A stretch of DNA of 64,000 nucleotides from CAWANP01 sp963783445 (lineage in GTDB: Bacteria > Chloroflexota > Anaerolineae > JAAYZQ01), in assembly GCA_963783445.1 (NCBI GenBank), contig CAWANP010000002.1, positions 620,001 through 684,000 of the forward strand. Direction: 5' to 3'. The notes under the pieces are model-generated. The model was given only the letters and a program-made list of their open reading frames with translations, was not told the origin of the DNA and did not search any database. The position numbers and the translations under genes are program-made. Position 1 is the first letter of the stretch. Each line of letters begins with the position of its first letter. This document shows positions 26,979-34,271 of the stretch, piece after piece.

Positions 26979-27826
26979 CCGCCCGCGTCGAGGCGATTCT
27001 GCTGGGTACCGCCCAGGATGGAGGAGTGCCCCAGGCTGGCTGCTACTGTGTTCATTGTGCGCGTGCGCGCGCCAACCCTGCGGAGCGCAGATGGGTCTCC
27101 TGCCTGGGACTGGTAGACTTTGGCACCCGCCAGTCCTGGTTGATCGACGCTACGCCTGATCTGCGGGAGCAGGTGCATGCCCTGCAGGAGTATGTACCCG
27201 GTTGCCCGCTGGCTGGGATTGCGCTGACCCACGCTCACGTGGGTCACTATGCAGGCCTGATCCATCTGGGGCGCGAAGCCTGGAACAGACGAGGCTTGCC
27301 CGTCTACGTCTCGGAACGGATGGCCGCATTCCTGAGTGAGAACGTACCCTGGTCACAGCTCATGGCCTTGGGCAATATCAAACCCTGTATCGTCAAGGCC
27401 AATCACAGAACCGCGCTCAGCCCCAATCTGCATCTGTTGCCCGTCAAGGTGCCCCATCGTGACGAGTTCAGCGACACGATGGCCTTTGTAGTGCATGGCC
27501 CTGCCCGGGAGCTGTTTTACTGCCCTGACATCGACGGATGGGACGGATGGGATCGAGACCTGAGGGAGCTTGTGTCAGGGCTGGACGTAGCCCTGTTGGA
27601 TGGTACGTTCTACAGCGATGGCGAGTTGCCAGGGAGGGATCTGAGCCAGATCCCCCATCCCCTGGCGACCGATACGGCCCAAAGGCTCGCCGGGGTGGAC
27701 TGCGAGGTGAGGTTGGTCCACCTGAATCATAGCAACCCCCTGTACACTCCAGGTCCTGAGAGGGTCTGGCTGGCGGCGAAGGGGGTTGGGGTGGGTGTCT
27801 TGGGCGACCGTTGGAGGTTGGACTGA
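26975..27826 (+). CDS. PqqB-like metallo-beta-lactamase fold hydrolase
   Basis: A 283-residue MBL-fold protein close to PqqB: 'LLGTAQDGGVPQAGC.C..C' at the N-terminus (PqqB zinc-binding cysteines) and the metal motif 'LTHAHVGHYAGL' (HxHxGH). PqqB acts late in pyrroloquinoline quinone assembly, but no pqqA, C, D or E is nearby, and PqqB homologues also occur without PQQ. I therefore assign only the fold. The GTG start overlaps the flavoprotein stop, tying the two functions. Confidence 0.8.
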   Translation: MTARVEAILLGTAQDGGVPQAGCYCVHCARARANPAERRWVSCLGLVDFGTRQSWLIDATPDLREQVHALQEYVPGCPLAGIALTHAHVGHYAGLIHLGREAWNRRGLPVYVSERMAAFLSENVPWSQLMALGNIKPCIVKANHRTALSPNLHLLPVKVPHRDEFSDTMAFVVHGPARELFYCPDIDGWDGWDRDLRELVSGLDVALLDGTFYSDGELPGRDLSQIPHPLATDTAQRLAGVDCEVRLVHLNHSNPLYTPGPERVWLAAKGVGVGVLGDRWRLD

Positions 27827-27918
27827 TCTTTCCGGAATCCCCTTGACGCCATTGCTACCAAGCTACATAATGTGCGAATGCGAATGGCCCTGTAGAGAAG
27901 GAAAGGAATCCTGCTCCA

Positions 27919-29913
27919 CTACTCTTTGGTGATCTGGTAGGAGTAGGCCGTCGGTTCTGTCGTCACCGGAGCTAGCGCCGAGATGACCAGTACAACCTCA
28001 TCGGCCCGCTGGCCGAGTCTGGCTATGGTCATTCTTCCACGATTCTGATCGTCAAGGGCCATTCGCCGTACCCGCGTCTCTGGGCCAAGGGTGATCAACT
28101 GGACCAGATAGTCTTGGGGCACCTCGTCGCCTACGCGCAGCCACCCCTGGGATTGCCAGCCACCGTCGTCCTCTTCGGCATTGTAGCTATAGCCCAATTC
28201 AGGTATAGAGATGTCATCCAGGGCCAGCCCTGGATGATTCAGTGCCTCGTCCGTGATCACCTCGAAGCGGATGAGTATTTGCTGGCCAACATAGGGTCCA
28301 AGCTCAAAGCCTTCCTCTACCCAGCGTGCTTCATCCCGGCCGCCGCTGGTACCGGTGAACCCCGGACCATAACTATTGCCACTAGGATTGGTGAGCGAGG
28401 TATGCTCGTTTTCTAGAATGTCCCACGTCTTGCCCTCGTCGGCCGAAACCTCAACGTAGGCATAGTCATAGTCTGTTTCCAGGTCGTACCACATCCAGGC
28501 TTTGAGAGTGGCGCTTTCTAAACTGCTCAGATCAAAGGCCCGGGTGAGGGTGGCGTCGCCGTCGTCACCCCGGTTTGACCACCATTGGTATTCCCCGTTG
28601 TGTACCTCATTGCCGATCAAGGGGACAACGGTGCTCCCCTCGAACTCAACAGTGAGATCCCCTTCTCCCTCCAGGAGGATATAGTCAGCCGCATACTGGT
28701 GGATGGTCGCTTGCTTCTGGATCGGGTACCGATTGTGGCGCGCAGCGTAACGCGGCTGCTCGATGCTCAGGGATGGATAGCCATAGCGCCCAGCAGCCGG
28801 ACGTGGACTATCGAGAAAGTTGGCGACCAACCAGTCGGCAAACAGATCCTCGAAACTCTGATCACCCTCGTTCATTGAGGCGAGTACGGCATCAAAGCCA
28901 GCAATTCCATTCTCTTGTTCGGTTACCAACTGCCGGACTGCTTCCTCGCCGTGCTGTTCTAAAAAGTATGCCAGGAACAGATAGCTGGCGCCATAATGGG
29001 GTGCAGAGTCACCGAGCGCGGTCCAGGTCGTCAACTGTGTATCCGGAGTCAAGCTGAATGCATAGTCTGAGCCCCCCACATCGTAGCCACTGACGTGGGC
29101 AGCCAACTCTGACAGGCCTTCGTTGACCCAGGTAGCCTCGTTCCGGTCCTGGGCCCAATGGATCATGTGCTGGAACTCGTGGGCCAAAATCCCGTCAAAG
29201 TAATCGCTGCCCGGCATGGCATTCTCCAGGTTGATGTAGAACATCTCATGCTCGTTGGAGTGAGGCCGTACCAGGGTCGAGTATTCATCAGGACCGGAAA
29301 AATAGCCGCCTACGCCCGGGACGTCGCCCAGAAAGATATAGACGTGCGGATCTCCATCCACCCCTGGGATCCATTCGCTGCCAAAATAGCGTCGGCTGGT
29401 GGGGTAGGTTTGATTCTCGAATCTATCTGCCGATCGCGCCAAGGACTCGGATGGGACGTCATAGGCTTCTTCGATCCACCAGTAGGCGTGGGGTGTCTCG
29501 TAGCGCAAAACGGCTGTCGAGGTGAAGAAGGTATTCTCCGCGACGTTGTGAACCCAGAACACAAGCTCGTCGCCCACGACATAGCCGGGTGGACTGGCAG
29601 CACTTGGAGATGCCTGGGCCTCCGTGATGCCCTGTAGGCGCCGGGCCAGATCATGCAGATCTCGCTCAGGAATGGAGGCATGCTCTGCCACACGGGCAGT
29701 TTCGCGCCCAGATGCGATAGGGGCGTGGCGCACGAGCGCCAGTGCCGGTGTCGGCTCCTCGACTACCAGTGAGTCAGCAGGACTGGCATAGATTGCGTTA
29801 TCACTCCACCATAGGAGTCCGCCAGCACCGCAGACGGCCAGGCAAGTACAGGCCACGGCGGCCAAGACCATGCTCAGAATAAAAAACCAAATTGATCGTT
29901 TCATGGGACTCAT
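27919..29913 (-). CDS. Secreted zinc metalloprotease (M6/immune-inhibitor-A-like)
   Basis: A 664-residue exported protein: N-terminal membrane anchor or signal (WFFILSMVLAAVACTCLAVCG), then a protease domain with the zinc motif HEFQH at 245-249 followed by 'WVNEGLSELAAHV' (third ligand region), and C-terminal beta-rich domains with 'SLESATLKAWMWYDLETDYDYAYVEVS', typical of the jelly-roll segments of InhA/M6 peptidases. Start at the upstream ATG; the ATG 9 bases inside is also possible. It degrades extracellular protein, consistent with a heterotrophic, biofilm-dwelling cell. Confidence 0.88.
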   Translation of the reverse strand: MSPMKRSIWFFILSMVLAAVACTCLAVCGAGGLLWWSDNAIYASPADSLVVEEPTPALALVRHAPIASGRETARVAEHASIPERDLHDLARRLQGITEAQASPSAASPPGYVVGDELVFWVHNVAENTFFTSTAVLRYETPHAYWWIEEAYDVPSESLARSADRFENQTYPTSRRYFGSEWIPGVDGDPHVYIFLGDVPGVGGYFSGPDEYSTLVRPHSNEHEMFYINLENAMPGSDYFDGILAHEFQHMIHWAQDRNEATWVNEGLSELAAHVSGYDVGGSDYAFSLTPDTQLTTWTALGDSAPHYGASYLFLAYFLEQHGEEAVRQLVTEQENGIAGFDAVLASMNEGDQSFEDLFADWLVANFLDSPRPAAGRYGYPSLSIEQPRYAARHNRYPIQKQATIHQYAADYILLEGEGDLTVEFEGSTVVPLIGNEVHNGEYQWWSNRGDDGDATLTRAFDLSSLESATLKAWMWYDLETDYDYAYVEVSADEGKTWDILENEHTSLTNPSGNSYGPGFTGTSGGRDEARWVEEGFELGPYVGQQILIRFEVITDEALNHPGLALDDISIPELGYSYNAEEDDGGWQSQGWLRVGDEVPQDYLVQLITLGPETRVRRMALDDQNRGRMTIARLGQRADEVVLVISALAPVTTEPTAYSYQITKE

Positions 29914-29945
29914 TTCTAGGCTTGGTCTGTTGATACTCTAGCCAT

Positions 29946-29983
29946 CAAACAGAACGCAGGGCGCCTACTTGGCAGGGCCCTGC
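29946..29983 (-). terminator. Possible terminator after ftsH
   Basis: GCAGGGC (29956-29962) pairs with GCCCTGC (29977-29983); reading on the minus strand it is followed by GTTCTGTTT, a weak U-rich run. Confidence 0.4.
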
Positions 29984-30092
29984 ATGCGAAACGGTGAGCA
30001 GTCTGACAACTGTAAAGGCTGTTCATTACAGCGTAGAACCAGGGAGGTGGTCGCTTCTTGCCCTGGCCAGGGTATGGCCCCGGATGTCGCGG

Positions 30093-31916
30093 TCAAGCCA
30101 TGGCATTCGCGACCAAAACATCCACTTCTGCCTCGGTCAAGGTCTCTCTTTCCATCAACTGAAAAGCCATTTTGTCCAGGATATCGCGGTGGGTGGTCAT
30201 CGTCTCCAGCGCGCGATCGTGGGCTTTAACGATCAAGCCCCGGACCTCCGCGTCGATCTTGCGTGCAACCGTTTCGCTATAGTTGCGGTGCTCGGAGATG
30301 CTTCTCCCCAGGAACACCATCTCCTCCCGCTCGCCATAAGTGATGGGGCCCAGTTCATCGCTCATGCCGTATTCCATGACCATCTTGCGAGCCAGTTCGG
30401 TGGCACGTTCCAGGTCGTTGCTGGCGCCCGTGGTGACGCGGTCGAAAACACTTTCCTCCGCTGCACGTCCGCCCAGCATGGTGACCAGCTCAGCCTCAAA
30501 CTTGGTGCGGTTGGCCAGATATCGGTCCTCCTCGGGCAGGATCATGGTATAACCCCCAGCCATCCCCCGAGGGATGATGGTCACTTTGCGGACCTTGTCC
30601 GCCTCTGGGGTCTTGGCGGCGGCCAGAGCGTGACCAGCTTCGTGGTAGGCGACGACCTGCTTTTCCTCCTCGGTGATGATCCGGCTCTTGCGCTCTGGAC
30701 CGGCCATCACGCGCTCGACAGCTTCTTGGAACTCTGACATGTCGATCGTGTGCTTGTTTCGTCTGGCTGCGAGAATGGCTGCCTCGTTTATCATGTTCTC
30801 GATGTCTGCGCCGACAAAGCCCGGTGTCTGGCGAGCCAGAGCTGCCATGTCTACGTCTTTGCCCAACGGCTTACCCCGTGCATGGACCTCCATGATCTTT
30901 TCACGGCCCTTCATGTCCGGGCGATCGAGGATGACGCGCCGGTCAAAGCGACCGGGTCGCAGCAAAGCCGGGTCCAGGATGTCGGGCCGGTTGGTCGCAG
31001 CGATGATAATGACGTTGGTGTCGGTGTCAAAGCCATCCATCTCGACCAGAATCTGGTTTAGGGTCTGCTCCCGCTCGTCGTGGGAACCACCCAGGCCAGC
31101 ACCACGATGGCGGCCCACAGCGTCGATCTCATCAACGAACACAATGCATGGGGAGTTGCGCTTGGCTTGGTCAAAGAGATCTCGTACGCGACTGGCACCT
31201 ACTCCGACAAACATCTCGACAAATTCGGAACCAGAGATGGAGAAGAAGGGAACGCCGGCCTCGCCTGATACGGCTTTGGCCATGAGCGTCTTTCCTGTGC
31301 CAGGTGCGCCCATCAGGATGACGCCCTTGGGGATCCGCGCGCCCAGAGCGATGAACTTCTGAGGTTCCTTGAGAAATTCTACGACCTCTGAGAGTTCTTG
31401 CTTGGCCTCTTCGACGCCGGCCACATCGTCAAAGGTGACGGTGGGTTTCTCCCCGGTGAACATCTTGGCCCGGCTTTTGCCAAAAGACATAGCCTGGCTG
31501 CCGCTGTTCTGCGCCTGCCGGAAGATGATGAGAAAAAAGGCGCTAATGAGTATCAATGGAAGAACCCAGCTCAAGACCCCCAGCCAATTGGCGAGGCCAC
31601 TGGGCCGAGCCACGTCAATCTCAACATTCCGGAGCATCGCCTTGGTGACGCCGAGGTTTTCGAGAGTCTCGAATAGGGAACCACTCTCCTCTTTGTGTAC
31701 GGTGGCTTCTCTGTCTCCAGCCAATTCGACGTCCAGCGTGCTGCCATCAATCGATATCTGTTTTGCGTTGCTCTCTTTGATCTCTTGAGCCAGTGCCTGC
31801 AAAGAGATTACGTCTGGCTGCGGCTGGCGGAGATTCAACTGACTGTACAGAAAAACCCCGACCAGGGCCACGAGCACGATATAAACTGCCCAGCGCATGA
31901 TGCGTCTAGTATCCAA
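30093..31916 (-). CDS. ftsH: ATP-dependent zinc metalloprotease FtsH
   Basis: Membrane-bound AAA+ protease that removes unassembled and damaged membrane proteins. Of 607 residues, two N-terminal helices flank a periplasmic domain; Walker A GAPGTGKT is at 203-210, the second-region-of-homology 'ATNRPDILDPALLRPGRFDR' follows, and the zinc site HEAGH is at 425-429. The chosen start is TTG at 31916, just after GGAGGA; the next ATG (codon 7) is too far from it. Divergently arranged with the T-box leader. Confidence 0.95.
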   Translation of the reverse strand: MDTRRIMRWAVYIVLVALVGVFLYSQLNLRQPQPDVISLQALAQEIKESNAKQISIDGSTLDVELAGDREATVHKEESGSLFETLENLGVTKAMLRNVEIDVARPSGLANWLGVLSWVLPLILISAFFLIIFRQAQNSGSQAMSFGKSRAKMFTGEKPTVTFDDVAGVEEAKQELSEVVEFLKEPQKFIALGARIPKGVILMGAPGTGKTLMAKAVSGEAGVPFFSISGSEFVEMFVGVGASRVRDLFDQAKRNSPCIVFVDEIDAVGRHRGAGLGGSHDEREQTLNQILVEMDGFDTDTNVIIIAATNRPDILDPALLRPGRFDRRVILDRPDMKGREKIMEVHARGKPLGKDVDMAALARQTPGFVGADIENMINEAAILAARRNKHTIDMSEFQEAVERVMAGPERKSRIITEEEKQVVAYHEAGHALAAAKTPEADKVRKVTIIPRGMAGGYTMILPEEDRYLANRTKFEAELVTMLGGRAAEESVFDRVTTGASNDLERATELARKMVMEYGMSDELGPITYGEREEMVFLGRSISEHRNYSETVARKIDAEVRGLIVKAHDRALETMTTHRDILDKMAFQLMERETLTEAEVDVLVANAMA

Positions 31917-31943
31917 CTTGTCCTCCGTTTATGTACGATGGGT

Positions 31944-31972
31944 AGTCTAACATATAGACTTCTTCGTGTCAA
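31944..31972 (-). promoter_or_regulatory. Promoter for ftsH
   Basis: Minus strand TTGACA (31972-31967), 17-base spacer, TAGACT (31949-31944). Leader about 20 bases before the TTG start. Confidence 0.75.
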
Positions 31973-32042
31973 GTAAGGTCGTTCACCTTCGTTGGAAATT
32001 CATTTCTGGAGAGGCCGAGACTGACGTCTTATGCCAAGATGT

Positions 32043-32070
32043 TTGACAATTTTGCAGAGGTGGATATAAT
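32043..32070 (+). promoter_or_regulatory. Consensus promoter of the T-box/pheST operon
   Basis: Perfect TTGACA (32043-32048) and TATAAT (32065-32070), 16-base spacer. Transcription is expected near 32077, some 55 bases before the T-box Stem I and 1.13 kb before the pheS start. Confidence 0.88.
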
Positions 32071-32130
32071 AGGGATCAATCAAGACGGCCTAGCTTGTGC
32101 GGCGAGGTACGCCGCGGCAGGGTACGCCGA

Positions 32131-32485
32131 ATTCACAGGCTGTGACGGAGAAGAGTAGGCGGGGGGCAGCCCCCAGGGAGGCAGGGCCAGTGACTGGAAG
32201 CCTTGCTGGGAAAGAAACCGCCAAAGTTCGCTCCTGAGCTGGCGGGTGAAATGGACAGCATTCACACCCCATTCCTGCTTTATGTTAGATGCTGGCCAGA
32301 GTAGTCCGTTCCGGAGGCCCACCGTTACAGGGGCAGCCGATCGCGGCGTCATTCTCTCCCATCAGAGATGGAAGAGGCGGCTGCCACTGCCGGTGCATGA
32401 GGGGGTCCAGTCGAAGGGCTGGCCAACCAGGGTGGTATCGCGGGAGTTTACGCTCTCGTCCCTGAAGGGGCGAGAGCGTTTGGTT
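32131..32485 (+). promoter_or_regulatory. T-box riboswitch sensing tRNA-Phe
   Basis: The antiterminator T-box element reads AGGGTGGTATCGCG at 32429-32442, close to the consensus AGGGUGGNACCGCG; its UGGU complements the ACCA end expected of tRNA-Phe. Stem I has the conserved GGAGAAGAGTAG (32147-32158). Pairing GGAG with CTCC (32231-32234) and GCGG with CCGC (32218-32221) exposes a 3' loop CAAAGTTCG whose last codon before a purine is TTC (32227-32229), a Phe specifier. A 13-bp terminator stem follows (32450-32479, loop TGAA). Uncharged tRNA-Phe should allow read-through into pheST. The specifier matches the downstream synthetase. Confidence 0.9.
32450..32485 (+). terminator. T-box conditional terminator hairpin
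   Basis: ACGCTCTCGTCCC pairs with GGGGCGAGAGCGT across loop TGAA, then TTGGTT. The U-run is cut short by the intron's GTGTG at 32486. Confidence 0.85.
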
Positions 32486-33163
32486 GTGTGCCAGGCATGT
32501 CGTGTATCTAGAAGGTGCAAGTCCTTTGCGGGCCGTGATGACCGGAACCGCTAGCCAAAGCAAGGGTGTCCGCCGTGAGGCGGAATCTGAAGGAAGCGGC
32601 CTGCCGGAAGGCAGGGAGGCAAAACTCGGACCCGACGAACAGAAACCGGATAGAAGGCCGGCGCAGCGGGGTAACCCAGCAATGGATGGGGATGCCCGAT
32701 AGTCATCCGGAACGCTGTGGGGGTAAATCCGGCGGGGACCGAGGGAAAGAGACACGACTTACCCTGGGAAATCTCTGCATCTGTCTGGACGAACCAGACT
32801 ACCACAACGGCAACGGTGCGGGAAGGGTGTAGAGAAGTCAGCAGAGGCCATAGTAGTCGGCGAGAGCTGACGAAGGGCCGAACCTTCTGCGGCAAGGAGC
32901 AGACGAGGATACTCGAGGGATGTGGAGCAACAGTAAGGCACGTGGACCCAGTAGGGAGAGCGTGCGCCCCGGCGCGAGCGGCGAAGGCGGAACTGGACCT
33001 GCTGCGTTAGAGGAGTGGCAAGCATCCACGGCGTTGAACCGAGAACGAGCCTTGACCAGCGGACACACACGCTGAGCTGAAACCGCAGAGGGAACCGCCG
33101 GATACGATGAGTACGTCCGGTGGTGTGGGAGGACGGGGGCCGTGAGGCCCCCTCCTACCCGAT
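32486..33163 (+). mobile_element. Group IIC intron, ORF-degenerate, inserted after the T-box terminator
   Basis: The 5' end GTGTGCCAGGCATG closely resembles the Oceanobacillus iheyensis group IIC intron. Other shared blocks are GGAATCTGAAGGAAGCGG (domain I), TTACCCTGGGA, the domain III segment with AGAAGTCAGCAGAGGCCATAGTA, a domain V starting GAACCGCCGGATACG with the IIC-type CGC triad and returning GTACGTCCGGTGGT, and a domain VI stem (GGAGGACGGGGGCC / GGCCCCCTCCTAC) with a bulged A, ending CCGAT. Length is about 678 bases, too short for a reverse transcriptase. Insertion right after a terminator stem is the class IIC target preference. Exact ends are predicted, not proven. Confidence 0.88.
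32920..33075 (+). pseudogene. Truncated N-terminus of the intron-encoded protein
   Basis: An ATG after GAGGG in domain IV opens a 51-codon frame ending TGA. Its second half, EEWQASTALNRERALTSG, resembles the stretch that precedes the reverse-transcriptase domain in many group II intron proteins ('..TALNRERALT..LME'), then stops. The rest of the protein appears deleted up to domain V. Similarity is from memory and short. Confidence 0.5.
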
Positions 33164-33203
33164 TGGTGGTATAGATTCTGGATTCCGGATCGTTGGAGGC
33201 CTT

Positions 33204-34232
33204 ATGATCAGTGAACTTGAGAGGTTAGAGGAGGAGGCCCGGACAGTGCTGGAGGCAGTGTCCGATGAGGGCACACTGGGGGAGTGGCGCAGCGCTTATC
33301 TGGGGCGTAAGGGCAAAGTGACGGATGCAGTCAAAGCGATAGGCTCGCTCTCCCCGGAAGACCGGCCTGCATATGGACGCCGGGTGAACGAGGTCAAACA
33401 AGGCCTAGAGGCAGCCTATGAGGACAGAGGTGAGTCTCTGAAGCAAGCGGCGCGGGCTCAGTCGCTGGTCTCCGATCAGGTGGACGTGAGTCTGCCAGGT
33501 CGCCTGTTCCGGCCCGGACGCCTGCATCCTGCCACCCGCACGCTGCGCGATATCTATCGCGTCTGTGCCGAGATGGGTTTTCAGGTCTATCGCAGCCGTG
33601 ACGTTGAGTCGGACGAGTACAACTTTGCACTGCTAAACATGCCACCTCACCATCCGGCGCGCGATATGTGGGATACCTTCTACACGAACAGGCCAGGTGT
33701 CATTCTGCGGACGCATACTTCGCCGGGTCAGGTCCATGCCATGCGCCAGTACTATCCAGAACCGATCCGGGTTATTCTGCCGGGCATGTGCTACCGGTAT
33801 GAGCAGATCACGGCTCGGTCGGAGATCATGTTCAACCAGGTAGAGGGGCTGGCTGTCGGTACGGCGATCACCATGGCCGATCTGAAAGGAACCATCGTGG
33901 ATTTTGCCAAGCGAATGTTTGGCGAGAGCCGGCAGGTGCGATTCCGGGCGAGCCACTTTCCCTTTACGGAACCGAGCGCTGAGGCGGATATCGCTTGTAT
34001 CCTTTGCGGGGGGAAGGGCTGCCGGGTATGCAAATATACAGGCTGGGTTGAGATCTTGGGTTGTGGCATGGTCCATCCTGTGGTACTGGAGAATGGCGGC
34101 TACGATCCCGGTCTCTACTCGGGTTTTGCCTTTGGCATGGGGCCGGAGCGAATCGCTATGCTGAAGTATGGTATTAGCGACATTCGCTATTTCTGGGGGA
34201 ACGATCTGAGATTCTTGGAGCAGTTTGGCTAG
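33204..34232 (+). CDS. pheS: Phenylalanyl-tRNA synthetase alpha subunit
   Basis: Charges tRNA-Phe together with PheT. The 342-residue protein has the N-terminal coiled coil ('LRTLGEWRSAYLGRKGKVTDAVKAI'-like), motif 2 region 'GMCYRYEQITARSEIMFNQVEG', 'RFRASHFPFTEPSAEADI' and motif 3 'FAFGMGPERIAMLKYGI'. A GGAGG site ends 5 bases before the ATG at 33204; the open frame extends 84 bases upstream into the intron. A zinc-type cluster (CILCGGKGCRVCK) is inserted before 'YTGWVEI'. Governed by the T-box leader. Confidence 0.93.
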   Translation: MISELERLEEEARTVLEAVSDEGTLGEWRSAYLGRKGKVTDAVKAIGSLSPEDRPAYGRRVNEVKQGLEAAYEDRGESLKQAARAQSLVSDQVDVSLPGRLFRPGRLHPATRTLRDIYRVCAEMGFQVYRSRDVESDEYNFALLNMPPHHPARDMWDTFYTNRPGVILRTHTSPGQVHAMRQYYPEPIRVILPGMCYRYEQITARSEIMFNQVEGLAVGTAITMADLKGTIVDFAKRMFGESRQVRFRASHFPFTEPSAEADIACILCGGKGCRVCKYTGWVEILGCGMVHPVVLENGGYDPGLYSGFAFGMGPERIAMLKYGISDIRYFWGNDLRFLEQFG

Positions 34233-34271
34233 ATCTGCGCCAGGCACGGTATCTCCCTTGTACAGGAGAGC

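Noticed and set aside
32486..33163. Intron region considered as part of a longer riboswitch or as an rRNA fragment
   Set aside because: The GTGTGCC start, the domain III block and domain V match group IIC introns much better.
33120..33203. Longer pheS start inside the intron
   Set aside because: The extra 28 codons come from intron domain VI and the exon leader; GGAGG and homologous N-terminus support 33204.
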